Positions 17,098 through 26,486 of a DNA stretch of 64,000 bases are shown in pieces. The notes under the pieces were generated by a model. It did not search any database. It saw nothing but the letters and a program-made list of their open reading frames with translations, and was not told the origin of the DNA. The stretch is from Kitasatospora sp. MAP12-44 (GTDB lineage Bacteria; Actinomycetota; Actinomycetes; Streptomycetales; Streptomycetaceae), in contig NZ_JARZAE010000004.1 of assembly GCF_029892095.1 (NCBI RefSeq), positions 7,564,001 to 7,628,000 on the forward strand, read 5' to 3'. Position numbers and translations under genes: made by a program. Each line of letters starts with the position of its first letter. Within the stretch, counting starts at the first letter, position 1.

Positions 17098-17136
17098 TCA
17101 ACGGGCCCAGGAGCAGATCCCGTCGAGGGCCCGCTC

Positions 17137-18810
17137 TCATCCCATGGTGAAGAGAAAGCTGTCTGAGTTGTAGTAGTTGGGAAGTTGCACGATGACCGAT
17201 CCCGCGTGCGGCGGATCGCTGGGCGGCCAGTCCTGCGGGCCGAGCAGGTGCGCGGAGTAGTCGCTCGACGGCACCGGTGGAAGCAGCCACAGTCGGAACG
17301 TTCCGGGGCCGGAGCCCGGGGCGAACCTCCATAGCTGTGCTGCCCGGTCGGGGCCGGATCGGCAGGACTGGAGAAGGACCGTGACGACGTTTCCGCCGCC
17401 GGTGGTCCCGTCGAGGCAGGTTCCCGTGCCGGTGTTGCGGAGCTGGTACGTGTCCTGGCCGGCCGGCAGGCGCTCCCAGCCCTGGGAGCCGTCGGCCGTG
17501 CACGGCTGGAGCAGGAGGGCGAAGGAGGTCGGATCGGCGATGCCTACGCAGAGTCCCGTACTCAGGTTGATGAGCCGGAGACCGACCGGTCCGCTGGGCG
17601 ACGGTGCGGGGGTGACCGCTGCGGCGGGCAGGGGGGCGTGCGAGGTGGCCGATACCAGGACGGTCGGCACGGCGCCAGCCAGCCTGACTGGCGCCGAGGT
17701 GGCCGTCCCGACCGACGTGGACGCCTGGCTCGTGGTCGATACCGAGGGTGCGGCGAAAGGGACGATTGCGGTCTCGGTCGGGGCCGAGTGCGCTCCGGCG
17801 GCTTCGACTGTGTCGAGGACGACGGCGGCGACCGCGAGCGCCGCTGTTGCCCCGATGCCGATTGCGACGGAGTACGCCAGAGCACGCCGGCCGCCGGTCC
17901 GTGCCTCGCCCGCGCGCTGCCGGAGCGCTCGTGGTCTGCGCGCACGCGTACGCAGTGCGGAAGGAGCTGTGGTGTCCTGCGGCGGCGGAGAGGTCACGGC
18001 AGGCGGGTCCGACGACGGCTCGCCCGACCACAGGAGTAGCGCACGAAGGAGGACGGGGCGCTGCCAGGTGTGGATGGCGGTGAGTTCCGTATGGGCAACC
18101 GCGCAGCTGTCGCAGCGGCTGAGATGGCGATCGACGTCCTTCGTCTCGCTTTCGGGAGAGCGTCGTACGCCGTCGGCCATCCGGACGGCCAGATGCCGGC
18201 AGGACCGGTTGCGAGCCCGTGCAATGTGCGTCTGGAGGTAGGCATCGTGGAGACGGCGTCGGGCGGCTGCCTCGGGACGCGGCTCGATCCTGGCAAGCGG
18301 CGTTGCCGACGGGTACGACTGCGGGGAGTCCGACGACGCGGTCACCTCTTCGATGCAGCGCCACAGGTCGGCCTGCTGGGACTGCGGGAGGCTCTGGAAG
18401 GCCCGGACCATGAGTGAGTCCGACTCAGCCGCCGCCTGGGCTGAGGGATCCGCAGGATTCGGGTGGGGCAGGGTCGTGAGCCATGCGGTGAAGCCGGCGG
18501 ACAGGGTCGAGCCATGCTCGGTGCCGGCCCAGCCGGCGGCGGCTCTGCGCGTCGCCGCCAGCAGGTACGGGCGCCAACCTTCCGTGGGTCCGTTCCCGGC
18601 GCGGACGGCTGCCAGCGTCCGTGCGAAGGCCTCGTCCGTGAGCCTCTCCGCGGCTTGGTGCTCCTTGCAGCACTGGCGGGCATAGGCAAGAACGGCGGCG
18701 CGGTGGCGGCCGGTGATCTCCGCGACCGCGGATCGGTCCCGCGCGTGTCCATCACGGATACGGCATGCGAGTTCGGCGTCCGTGGGTGCTGTGGCCACCG
18801 TGTCTGACAT
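17137..18810 (-). CDS. sigma-factor-like / zinc-finger / membrane / ricin-lectin fusion protein
   Basis: A 557-residue protein in four parts. Residues 1-110 resemble an ECF sigma region 2 (ELACRIRDGHARDRSAVAEI, RQCCKEHQAAERLTDEAFAR). At about 215-230 is a zf-HC2/anti-sigma style motif, DRHLSRCDSCAVAH. One membrane helix is near 295-320 (ALAYSVAIGIGATAALAVAA). After a Ser/Thr/Pro linker, about 410-530 form a ricin B-type beta-trefoil (NLSTGLCVGI, CTADGSQGWERL, TGTCLDGTTG). The layout puts the sigma-like part in the cytoplasm and the lectin outside. It could be a sensor of envelope glycans. Similar mosaics are found in streptomycetes without a known function. Confidence 0.75.
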   Translation of the reverse strand: MSDTVATAPTDAELACRIRDGHARDRSAVAEITGRHRAAVLAYARQCCKEHQAAERLTDEAFARTLAAVRAGNGPTEGWRPYLLAATRRAAAGWAGTEHGSTLSAGFTAWLTTLPHPNPADPSAQAAAESDSLMVRAFQSLPQSQQADLWRCIEEVTASSDSPQSYPSATPLARIEPRPEAAARRRLHDAYLQTHIARARNRSCRHLAVRMADGVRRSPESETKDVDRHLSRCDSCAVAHTELTAIHTWQRPVLLRALLLWSGEPSSDPPAVTSPPPQDTTAPSALRTRARRPRALRQRAGEARTGGRRALAYSVAIGIGATAALAVAAVVLDTVEAAGAHSAPTETAIVPFAAPSVSTTSQASTSVGTATSAPVRLAGAVPTVLVSATSHAPLPAAAVTPAPSPSGPVGLRLINLSTGLCVGIADPTSFALLLQPCTADGSQGWERLPAGQDTYQLRNTGTGTCLDGTTGGGNVVTVLLQSCRSGPDRAAQLWRFAPGSGPGTFRLWLLPPVPSSDYSAHLLGPQDWPPSDPPHAGSVIVQLPNYYNSDSFLFTMG

Positions 18811-19323
18811 CTCTTCTCCTCGCGCATCACCCTGGGGTTACACAGTCGAATGGGCAACACAGAGAGCGGGGTGAGGCGCTTCGGTACACGTGTCGCGGAC
18901 CAGGCCCCGCGAGTGTGCGCTGCATCGGAAAGATGCCCGTGGGAAATTCCCGCCATGAGTACTGGCTCCGTGCCGGGATCGTCCAGCGCCCTGTCACGTG
19001 ACTGTCGTTATCTCCTGTGATCAGCACCCTACCCGTCGGTAGAGGATACTGGTCCGGCCGGTCACCTGGAGTCAAGACCCTACCAGTGCGCATTTATGAT
19101 GAATGACCAGATATCTAGCTGACATATTGTCAGCATGATTATTGCTGCGCTGATTGTGACTGCTTCTGTCTGCAATCGTTGGCATGAACTCGATTTTTAT
19201 CGAGAGATGATAAGCGACTCTTCCACCACCGGTGCCCGGCCGCCACGCGCCCCGGGCGAGTAGCGTGAAGGCGTGGCCACGGGGGCGCGGCAGCCCGCGC
19301 CCGGCTGCTCGTCCGGCAGGGGC
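18811..19323. other. 513 bp intergenic region, AT-richer, promoter of the sigma-like gene
   Basis: No coding sequence is supported. It contains a local AT-rich patch around 19090-19210 and the palindrome listed separately. A TTGACT box on the minus strand near 19070 could be a -35 element for the sigma-like gene, but no convincing -10 follows. Confidence 0.4.
19118..19134. promoter_or_regulatory. perfect palindrome, possible operator
   Basis: GCTGACA-TAT-TGTCAGC is a perfect 7 bp inverted repeat in the AT-rich patch between the two-component operon and the sigma-like gene. It is a typical size for a TetR/MarR/GntR-type operator. No matching regulator gene is adjacent. Confidence 0.4.
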
Positions 19324-20742
19324 TCAGGCCTGCTGGCTGAGGACGGTCTCCGCGGCCCGCCGGTGCCGGCGGCGCCAGCGCCCCCCGAGGGTGCGGCGCG
19401 GATCCGAGGCCAGGCCGAGTTCCACCTCCACCCGTGCCCCTCCCAACTCGCTGCGCAGCACCCGCACATGGCCTCGGGTCGATTCCGCGGCACTGCGGGC
19501 GATGTCCAGCCCGAGACCGGTGGACCCGCCGGTGCTGACGCCGCGGGACAGCGCGCCTGCCGGGTCCTCGATACCGGGTCCGGCGTCCTCGACCACCAGG
19601 ACCACACTCTGTGCCGTCCGCTGCACGCTCACCGCGAAGCCGGCCCGCTGGGGCGTGTGCCGGAAGACGTTGCCCACCAAGGCGTCGACGACGGCGGTGA
19701 GGTCGTCCTCCCGCAATCGTACGGGCGTCGGTTCGTCGGTCGTCTCGAACGTGCACAGCCGGCCCTGTTGCTCGGCCAGCACCGACCAGAAACCGACCCG
19801 GTGTCTGGCCAGGTCGGAAACCTGGCACGCCTCGTTGGACCGCTGACCGGGACGGGCGGCCCCGGCCTCCAGCGGCCCCGAGCCGCGGTCGGCGCTCATC
19901 GACCTGGTGGACAGTGGGGTCCGGGCGGCGAGAATGATCGAGTCCAGTTCGGACTCCAGATGGCGGATCGCGGAGGTCATCCGGGGCGCGCCCTGGACCG
20001 GGCCGATCCGTTCGGCCGCGAGCTGCAGCGCCGTCAGTGGAGTCCGCAGCCGGTGGGACAGGTCGGCGACCAACTCACGTTCTGTCGCGAGGAGTTGTGT
20101 GATGTGGTCGGCCATGCTGTTGAAGGCCAGGCCGGCGGCGTGGAGCTCCGGGGGTCCCGTCGGCTCCACGCGGACATCCAGTTCACCGGCGCCGAGCGCG
20201 GCCGAGGCATCGGAGAGCCGGCGGGAGGCGCGCACCACGCGAGCCGCGAGCCGGTCGGCCACCAGGACGGAGCCGAGCACCAGCGACGCGGCCAGCACGG
20301 ACATGACGATCCAGGCTCTGGTCACCCCACGGCTCAGCTCGGCCTGCGGGACGAACTCCTCGACGACGGCCACCCGGTCCTGGTCCAGGAGTACGGGTTG
20401 CAGGTACTCCCATCCGCCGGGGACGTCACCGGTCACGGGCTCCCGATCGCGGACGGCCCGGTCAACCATCGCTGACGTGGCGCGGGCGGTTCCGATGTCC
20501 TGGCCGTCCGGCAGATGGATGGCGAGCCCCTTGGTCGTGTCCAACCGGGCGACGACGCGTTCCAGGTCCGTGGGCCGGGCGGAGAGTGCCAGGGCGGGTA
20601 CCGCCGCCGCGGCCCGCTGTTCGGCGACAACGGTTGCCTGGGTCTGCACCTGGGTGCGCAGTAGCAGGGCGAGGGGGACCAGGAAGGCGACAGCGACCAT
20701 GGAGGTCGCCACCAGTGCCACCATGGCGAGGGTGGCTCTCAT
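19324..20742 (-). CDS. sensor histidine kinase (HisKA, OmpR-partner type)
   Basis: A 472-residue classical kinase. There are two membrane segments (MVALVATSMVAVAFLVPLAL near the N-terminus and WIVMSVLAASLVLGSVLVA at about 150-170) enclosing a small extracytoplasmic domain. A HAMP-like segment follows, then the phosphoacceptor DLSHRLRTPLTALQL. The ATPase reads ALVGNVFRHTPQ, VEDAGPGIEDP and GSTGLGLDIARSAAEST. It overlaps the upstream regulator gene by 4 bp (ATGA). The signal is unknown. It lies next to the secreted-protein genes of the middle region and could control them. Confidence 0.94.
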   Translation of the reverse strand: MRATLAMVALVATSMVAVAFLVPLALLLRTQVQTQATVVAEQRAAAAVPALALSARPTDLERVVARLDTTKGLAIHLPDGQDIGTARATSAMVDRAVRDREPVTGDVPGGWEYLQPVLLDQDRVAVVEEFVPQAELSRGVTRAWIVMSVLAASLVLGSVLVADRLAARVVRASRRLSDASAALGAGELDVRVEPTGPPELHAAGLAFNSMADHITQLLATERELVADLSHRLRTPLTALQLAAERIGPVQGAPRMTSAIRHLESELDSIILAARTPLSTRSMSADRGSGPLEAGAARPGQRSNEACQVSDLARHRVGFWSVLAEQQGRLCTFETTDEPTPVRLREDDLTAVVDALVGNVFRHTPQRAGFAVSVQRTAQSVVLVVEDAGPGIEDPAGALSRGVSTGGSTGLGLDIARSAAESTRGHVRVLRSELGGARVEVELGLASDPRRTLGGRWRRRHRRAAETVLSQQA

Positions 20743-21461
20743 GAGGGCGATACCAGCTTCACGCCGACGCCCCGCACGGTGTGCAGATAGCGGGGCCGGG
20801 ACGCCCGTTCGCCCAGCTTTCGGCGCAGGCAGGACAGGTGCACGTCGACGGTCTGCTCCTCCACGTACGGTTGGCGCCACACCTCGGCGAGGAGCTGTCG
20901 CTTGGAGACGACCCGTCCGGCGTTCCGGGCCAGGAAGGCCAGCAGGTCGAACTCGCGGCGCGTCAGTCCCACTTCCCGGCCGGCGAGATGGACGGTTCGC
21001 GCCAGCGGGTCGATCCGCAACTCGCCGGTGACCATAAGGGCATAGCCCGGATCGCGTGCACCGCCCGGCGCACCGACGTCGCCGGGCAGGCTGGTGGCAG
21101 TGGCGGAGCGTCGCAGCACGGCTGTCAGGCGGGCGACGAGTTGCCCGCCGGAGAAGGGCTTGACCAGGTAGTCGTCGGCTCCAGCATTGAGCAGTTTGAT
21201 GATCTCCGACTCGTCGTCGCGGGCGGTGGCCACCACGACCGGGACCTGGGACAGGCCGCGGATCATCCGGAGCGCGTCGGCGCCGTCCAGGTCGGGCAGG
21301 CCCAGGTCGAGCACGACCGCGTCCGGCTGCCACTGGGTGATCTCGCGCAGCGCGCCGAAGCCGTCGGGAGAGCTACGCACCAGAATTCCATGGCCGGTCA
21401 GGACCTCTATCAGGGAAGTTCGAATCGCGGGGTCGTCTTCGACGACGAGGACGGAGGTCAT
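20739..21461 (-). CDS. OmpR-family response regulator
   Basis: A 240-residue regulator. The receiver reads MTSVLVVEDDPAIRTSLIEV, with the acceptor Asp in AVVLDLGLPDLDG and the Lys in DDYLVKPFSGGQL. The winged helix reads LTRREFDLLAFLARNAGRVV and TVDVHLSCLRRKLGER with YLHTVRGVGVKL. It is translated just before, and overlaps, its kinase. A GTG three codons upstream is an alternative start. Confidence 0.95.
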   Translation of the reverse strand: MTSVLVVEDDPAIRTSLIEVLTGHGILVRSSPDGFGALREITQWQPDAVVLDLGLPDLDGADALRMIRGLSQVPVVVATARDDESEIIKLLNAGADDYLVKPFSGGQLVARLTAVLRRSATATSLPGDVGAPGGARDPGYALMVTGELRIDPLARTVHLAGREVGLTRREFDLLAFLARNAGRVVSKRQLLAEVWRQPYVEEQTVDVHLSCLRRKLGERASRPRYLHTVRGVGVKLVSPS

Positions 21462-21693
21462 GGCGCACACCGTAGCGGTCTCCAGTCGGTAGGACCGGCC
21501 GACCCGTTCACGGCGGCGTCGGGGTCGCGCCGGTCGTGGCGCTCGCGGCCCCGGGCCGACCGGTCCGGCGTCCGGGAAGCATCGGATGCAAGCTCAGCGG
21601 AACCTTAGGGGTTCATGAAGGGATCCTGCTCGTAGCGGTTTCGGCGCTGTGTCACTCATACGATCAGTGATGTCGTCCGGGTGCGTGGGCGGC

Positions 21694-22077
21694 TCACGCC
21701 GGGGCCGGCGTCGCGTGTCGGGCTGCCTGCGCGGCGTACTCGGCCGCCGACGCGGGCCCGGTCGGCTGCCCTGCGGCACCGATGGCCTGGCGGGGTTGCT
21801 CGACGGCTGCGCGGACCGGAATCACCACCGGGGTGCTCTTGACCGGGGCGTCCTTGTCGGAGTCGACTTCGCGCCGGGACCGGGTGGCCTCCGGGCGCCT
21901 GCTCAGCTGATGGCTCGCCGCCTCGTCGAGGCTGACGGGGCGTTGCAGCGTAGCGGCCAACGTGCTTGCCACGCGGCCTAGTTCAGCGACGTCGCTCCAG
22001 TCCAGCTGAAGTACGAGGCGGAGTTCGGCGCCCCCATCAGTGCCGGCCAGGAGCGACGGCTTGGTCAGATCGTTCAC
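21694..22077 (-). CDS. hypothetical protein
   Basis: A 127-residue protein from a GTG with AGGAT upstream. The first half is ordered and acidic/hydrophobic (ELRLVLQLDWSDVAELGRVA, TLAATLQRPVSLDEA). The second half is Ala/Pro rich and probably disordered. No signal peptide or membrane segment. I do not recognise the family. Its upstream region abuts the shared regulatory motif at 22302. Confidence 0.5.
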   Translation of the reverse strand: MNDLTKPSLLAGTDGGAELRLVLQLDWSDVAELGRVASTLAATLQRPVSLDEAASHQLSRRPEATRSRREVDSDKDAPVKSTPVVIPVRAAVEQPRQAIGAAGQPTGPASAAEYAAQAARHATPAPA

Positions 22078-22301
22078 GGGATCATCCTCACGGTGTCAGG
22101 CGGGCCATGGGAGCACGGCGCCAAAGGCGGGCGGCGCTGTCGGGTGGATTCCGGTGGAGGGCCGGGCTCGGTCCCTCCCGACGGCCGGGTGAGCCCGAGC
22201 CTAGGCCGAGCCGATCTCGTGGAGAACCACGGCCCGGAAACTTTCGCCGCCGCTAAGGAGGCCCTCAGGTCCCGCTTCGCCACCGGCTCGGTGCCGTCGA
22301 T

Positions 22302-22325
22302 GAGTGGAACCTTATGTGTTGGTTA
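22302..22325 (+). promoter_or_regulatory. shared upstream element (third copy), before the first eight-cysteine gene
   Basis: AACCTTATG-T-GTTGGTTAG is here in the same orientation as the downstream gene. The same 19-mer, with one or two changes, lies upstream of the haem membrane protein operon (33539-33563) and the ferredoxin-reductase operon (38676-38700), in both cases oriented toward the gene. About 200 bp separate it from the start codon. Confidence 0.6.
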
Positions 22326-22526
22326 GGGGCTTTCACGGCATGGGTTTTCAGCCCCGGAGAGCCCGTACATTCGGTGTCGTCGGCGATCCTTTCCGAACCG
22401 CGAACGGAATTCTCCCGCGGTTCCGCCGCCCGCACCAGCAGCGACCAGCCAGCCGCCAATCGTGGCCGAGCGCCTCGCCTTATGCCGGGCGTTCCAGGCA
22501 GTCGCCCCTCTAACAGAGGAATTCGC

Positions 22527-23915
22527 ATGATTCGAAAGTCAGGCAAACATCACTCGCCGGCCGGGCGTCGCCGGGTGACCAGAGCCAGTCTCGCCGTCGG
22601 CGGCATCCTCGCCGTCGGCGCGTCCCTGCTCAGCGTCTCCTTCGCTGACACCGTTCCCGTCGCCCCGCCGAGCCCCCAGGCCAACCCGAACTGCACCCTG
22701 GCGGTGCCCGCGGACCCGCTCACCGCTCGCGGCCTGGCCGCTGCCTACACCCTGACTGCCACCGACCCCGCGAAGGGCCCCTGCCGCGAGTCCGATGCCG
22801 GCCAGGCGGCGTTCGTCCAGGCCACCGTGCTCGACCCGGCCAGCGGTGCGGTCTCCGTCTACAACCCGCTGGTTGTCGACAGGGGAAGCGAGCCGGCTGT
22901 CCGCCCCGTGGTCCCCGCGCTGCCGGCGCACGCGGTGGTCGGCATCTGGTTCAGCTTCAACGGAACCGCCCTCAAGCTGACGGGCCAGACTGCCGCCGGG
23001 AAGTGCACGGGGCCGTCCCCGACGCAGCCGCTCGGCCAGTTCGCCTCCTGCAACGCCCCCGCGTTCTTCACGGCAGCCACCTCCGCCCAGCACACGGGAA
23101 GGCTCACCGTGCCACGGCTGGGCACCGCCCGTGACGGCGAGCCGTGCCCGACCGTCCGCGACACGGGCTTGGCCGGACACGACCGCACCGGCAACGTCAC
23201 CACCGAGTACGTGACGACCGCGGACGGCAGGACGGCTCAGAAGACGGCCGACAGCACCGGCAGGCTGCACGGCGGAGGCCTGATCCACGCAGCCGTCGCA
23301 CCGCTCTGGGCCGGCGACAACTTCCTGCTCGTCCACTTCGAGGACCCGGCGCTCGGCTGCACCCCGTGGACCGTCCCCGACCTCGCCGACCCCGGTAGCA
23401 AGGTCACCGCACTCGCCCTCGACGAACTCCAGGCGGCCAACTTCCTGCCCTCGCCCATCGCGCTGGTTCCCGTCAAGAGCCGCACGGGAGCCGAGGGCAA
23501 CCAGCAGAGCGCGGCCGCGACCGAGCCCTACCCCGCGGGCGGAGAGCCGCCCACGGTCGGCGGTGCCGCGAAGGGCGATCTCAAGGCGTACTGCATGAAC
23601 CTCGCCACCTTCGGCGCCCAACGCATCATCCTGGACAAGGAGTTCACCGTCAGCGCGCCGTCCCCGCAGGCCGGCCGTAGCCTCTTCGACTTCCTCACCC
23701 AGCGCCTGGCCGCTTCGCTCGGCAGCCTCGGCTGCCCGCAAGCGGGTGCCTCGAGTCCCACCGCCATGCCGACCGGCGCCGTGAGTCCCACCGCCATGCC
23801 GACCGGTACGCCGAGTCGGACCCCCGTGCCGACCAGCGCCCCGAGTCGGACCGCCGCACCGACCACCGTCCCGATGCCGAGTCCCTCCGCCACGGTCTTC
23901 GGTAACCACTGGTAG
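22527..23915 (+). CDS. secreted eight-cysteine protein of unknown function, paralogue 1
   Basis: A 462-residue exported protein with a basic N-terminus and hydrophobic segment (SLAVGGILAVGASLLSVSFA). The mature part has eight cysteines at positions shared with both paralogues in this window. Family motifs are NPNCTLAVPADPL, AAFVQATVLDP, SVYNPLVVD, VVGIWFSFNG, SCNAPAFF, EDPALGCTPWTVPDLADPG and LFDFLTQRLAASL. A C-terminal Pro/Thr/Ser tail contains about 10-residue repeats. AGAGGA precedes the ATG. No enzyme motif is recognised. It is followed after 128 bp by paralogue 2, probably in one operon, and preceded by the shared 19-mer. Confidence 0.8.
   Translation: MIRKSGKHHSPAGRRRVTRASLAVGGILAVGASLLSVSFADTVPVAPPSPQANPNCTLAVPADPLTARGLAAAYTLTATDPAKGPCRESDAGQAAFVQATVLDPASGAVSVYNPLVVDRGSEPAVRPVVPALPAHAVVGIWFSFNGTALKLTGQTAAGKCTGPSPTQPLGQFASCNAPAFFTAATSAQHTGRLTVPRLGTARDGEPCPTVRDTGLAGHDRTGNVTTEYVTTADGRTAQKTADSTGRLHGGGLIHAAVAPLWAGDNFLLVHFEDPALGCTPWTVPDLADPGSKVTALALDELQAANFLPSPIALVPVKSRTGAEGNQQSAAATEPYPAGGEPPTVGGAAKGDLKAYCMNLATFGAQRIILDKEFTVSAPSPQAGRSLFDFLTQRLAASLGSLGCPQAGASSPTAMPTGAVSPTAMPTGTPSRTPVPTSAPSRTAAPTTVPMPSPSATVFGNHW
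23753..23870 (+). repeat. 30 bp coding repeats (SPTAMPTG-type)
   Basis: Imperfect tandem 30 bp units encode a Ser/Arg-Pro-Thr-Ala-Met-Pro-Thr-Gly type decapeptide in the tail of paralogue 1. The same unit is present in the tail of paralogue 3 but not of paralogue 2. Confidence 0.7.
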
Positions 23916-24043
23916 GCCGACAGGCCACCCGCTCCCAACAGGGCGTCGAACCCGACCGATCAGCTGTCACGACCGGCCCGCCCCGTCCCCCGTGGGCCCT
24001 GTCGTCACCGAACCCGACACTCTCCCGAACAGAGGTCCCAGTC

Positions 24044-25378
24044 ATGTCTCTCCCCCAGAAATCGGGTCAACGCCGCTCCCGCGTCCGGCGCCGCCGGATG
24101 ACCACCCTCAGCCTCTCCTTCGGTGGCGCCCTCGCCGCCGGCGCGGCGCTGCTCGGGGTCTCCTTCGCCGCCGTCACCCCCGGCCCCCCGGCGCAGACCG
24201 CCCGCGCTGCGGCCGCGGCGCAGCCCAACCAGAACTGCACGTTGAACGTGCCGGCCAATCCGCTCAGCCCCCAGGGGCTGGCGACGCCGTACACCTTGAC
24301 GGCCACCGACCCCGCGCAGGGGCCCTGCAACGAGGCCAACCCCAACCAGTCGGTGTTCGTCCAGGCCACGGTGGTCGACAACAACGCCTACACCAGCTCG
24401 GTCTCCGTCTACAACCCGCTGGTCATCGACAGCGGAACGCAGCCCGCCGTCGCCCCCGTCGTCCCGAAGATGCCGCTGTCCCCCGTGGTCGGCATCTGGT
24501 TCGGCTTCAACGGCGGCACCCTCACCCTGGGCGGTCCGGGCGCCGCACAGTGTGTGGGCGGCACCCCGGGCCAGCCCTTCGGCCAGTTCGCCTACTGCAA
24601 CGCCCCCGACTTCTTCCAAATCGCCAATGCCGAGGTCGACTTCCAGGCACTGACCGTGCCGCCGCTGGGCACCGGGAAGGACGGCAAGCCGTGCCTGACC
24701 ACCCGTGACTTCGGCCTGGTCGACCAGGACCAGAGCGACAACGTCACCGCCGAGTACCTGGCCACCGCAGACGGCCGCACCGCGCAGCGCACCGCCGCCA
24801 ACACCGCCGCGCTGCCGGCCAGTACCGCGCTGCTCAACGGCAGCGACAACCTGCTGCTGACCAACTTCGAGGACCCGGCGCTCGGCTGCACCCCTTGGAC
24901 CGCCCCCGACCTCGCCGACCCCGGCCACACCACCACCTCGATCGCCCTCAACGAGCTCCAGGCCAACCAGATCCCCGACATCCAGGGCGGGTTCGGTCCC
25001 CGTCTCGCCATGGTCCCCCTCAACGACCCGATGGTCCTCGACAACGGCCAGCAGAGCACCACGAAAACCAACCTCTACCGCGAGGGCGTCGACCAGCCCG
25101 ACATCCAACCCAACGACAACGGCGACCCGACCGACTACTGCACGAACCTCGCCACCTTCGGCGCCCAGCGGATCAACCTCGACCAGCAGTTCACCGCCAA
25201 CGCCCCCTCCCCGCAGGGCGGCCAGAACCTCTTCGACTTCCTCACCCAGCGCCTCGCCGCCTCCCTCACCAACCTCAACTGCCAGCAGGCCACACCGGCA
25301 CCGGCCGCCAAGCCGAGCGCGACCGCCAAGCCGAGGAACCACCAGCCCACGCACACCCCCAGCCCAACTCGACCGTGA
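24044..25378 (+). CDS. secreted eight-cysteine protein of unknown function, paralogue 2
   Basis: A 444-residue exported protein; basic start MSLPQKSGQRRSRVRRRR, hydrophobic core LSFGGALAAGAALLGVSFAA. It shares all eight cysteines and the motifs NCTLNVPANPL, SVYNPLVID, VVGIWFGFNG, FGQFAYCNAPDFF, TTRDFGLVDQDQSDNVTAEY, EDPALGCTPWTAPDLADPG and LFDFLTQRLAASL. It is closer to paralogue 3 than to paralogue 1 in the central part. The tail is shorter, Pro/Lys/Thr rich, without the decapeptide repeat. The function is unknown. Confidence 0.82.
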   Translation: MSLPQKSGQRRSRVRRRRMTTLSLSFGGALAAGAALLGVSFAAVTPGPPAQTARAAAAAQPNQNCTLNVPANPLSPQGLATPYTLTATDPAQGPCNEANPNQSVFVQATVVDNNAYTSSVSVYNPLVIDSGTQPAVAPVVPKMPLSPVVGIWFGFNGGTLTLGGPGAAQCVGGTPGQPFGQFAYCNAPDFFQIANAEVDFQALTVPPLGTGKDGKPCLTTRDFGLVDQDQSDNVTAEYLATADGRTAQRTAANTAALPASTALLNGSDNLLLTNFEDPALGCTPWTAPDLADPGHTTTSIALNELQANQIPDIQGGFGPRLAMVPLNDPMVLDNGQQSTTKTNLYREGVDQPDIQPNDNGDPTDYCTNLATFGAQRINLDQQFTANAPSPQGGQNLFDFLTQRLAASLTNLNCQQATPAPAAKPSATAKPRNHQPTHTPSPTRP

Positions 25379-25421
25379 CCCTCGCCCGGCCTTCACGGTG
25401 AATCCGTCAGCAGACAGTGCA

Positions 25422-25474
25422 GGCGCGAGGGTGTCCAGCTTGGTCGTCACAACCGAGCTGGACACCCTCGCGCC
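25422..25474. terminator. bidirectional terminator
   Basis: A perfect 19 bp inverted repeat (GGCGCGAGGGTGTCCAGCT and its complement) with a 15-base loop lies between convergent genes, about 45 bp after the stop of paralogue 2 and 20 bp after the stop of the lectin gene. Confidence 0.8.
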
Positions 25475-25496
25475 GTTCTTCGTGTGGTCGGCCGGG

Positions 25497-26486
25497 CTAC
25501 CCGCAGGTCCACAGCTGCAGCGGAGCGCCGTTGTTCGTGTATCCGTTGAGCACATCCAGGCACAGACCGGACGCGGTGTTGACCAGGCTTCCGTCCGACT
25601 GAGCCGTCCACTTCTGGCTTTCGGAACCGGTGCATGAGCGGACCATCACCCGAGTACCGGGGTGGACGGTGTCCGAGGTGGGGGACAGGCAGAGTCCGGT
25701 GCCCTCAGTGCGCAGTTCCGCAGTGGCAGTGGCGACCCACTGCTGGCTCGGACGGCCGTCGCAGGACCAGATTCCCACACTGTTGTCAGCGCTGTTGACG
25801 TTGAGGCAGTGGCCCGACGCCGAGTCGAGCAGCACGGCTGGGACGGGCTGGGCGTCGACGGCTGTCGGTGGCGGCTGACTGCCGGGCATGCTGCCGGCCG
25901 GTTGTGTGGACGGCACGGCTGATGGTGTGGCCGACGAGGCAGAGGCCCACGAGGGAGAGGCAGACCCAGTGGGAGCGTCCGGCGGGGGGCTCGCGGCGAA
26001 GGATGCCATCGTCGCAGGCAAGGTGAAGTCCGTCTCGGGGGAGGGAGCGTCGGATATGGCGATGGCCGTCCCACCCGGCCCGGTAGCGGCCGGCGCAGTC
26101 AGCGCGACGAGTTGGACCGATACCACCGCTGCGATCAGAGCCACAGCGGTCACGCTGGCGACAGCCCACGGAAGCCGCCGAGGGCCCCCGCCTGTCAGTG
26201 AGATTCGGCGGCGGGTACCCCCGCCGCGGCTGTCCGCCGTCTCCTCCTCGGTCGGCTCGGTCGGCTCGGGCGCCTCGGTCGCGTGGAAGGCTGCGTCGAA
26301 CGCGAGAATCGCGGTCTCGAACTCGGACCCGGCCTCATCAGGTGCTCTACGGCCGGCCACATAGGGTGGGACGTACGGCCGTTCACGGGTGTCCATGTCC
26401 GCCCGGGCGTCGCCGTGGTGGTCGCAAAGGTGTTCCAACTCCGGTTCTGGCTGGCCGCATTGTGGGCAAAAGTGTGAACCTGTCAT
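25497..26486 (-). CDS. zinc-ribbon, single-pass membrane protein with extracellular ricin B-type lectin domain
   Basis: A 329-residue protein. The N-terminus has a CPQCG motif plus a CDHH pair, so a small metal-binding ribbon. One membrane helix is near 130-155 (AVASVTAVALIAAVVSVQLV). A Ser/Pro/Thr linker leads to a C-terminal trefoil with three QxW-type repeats (GRPSQQWVATA, GSESQKWTAQ, GAPLQLWTCG). The layout parallels the sigma-like/ricin fusion at 17137-18810: a cytoplasmic metal motif, one helix, an external lectin. Before the IS630 insertion it was probably directly downstream of whiB. Confidence 0.78.
   Translation of the reverse strand: MTGSHFCPQCGQPEPELEHLCDHHGDARADMDTRERPYVPPYVAGRRAPDEAGSEFETAILAFDAAFHATEAPEPTEPTEEETADSRGGGTRRRISLTGGGPRRLPWAVASVTAVALIAAVVSVQLVALTAPAATGPGGTAIAISDAPSPETDFTLPATMASFAASPPPDAPTGSASPSWASASSATPSAVPSTQPAGSMPGSQPPPTAVDAQPVPAVLLDSASGHCLNVNSADNSVGIWSCDGRPSQQWVATATAELRTEGTGLCLSPTSDTVHPGTRVMVRSCTGSESQKWTAQSDGSLVNTASGLCLDVLNGYTNNGAPLQLWTCG

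Noticed and set aside
21590..21625. Fourth copy of the AACCTTATG-N-GTTG-R-TTAG element
   Set aside because: GGAACCTTAGGGGTTCAT shares only the first half and the spacing differs.
22539..25555. Long antisense frames opposite the eight-cysteine genes
   Set aside because: Gly/Arg/Val-rich translations without domains, exactly opposite genes whose protein sequence is conserved among three paralogues.
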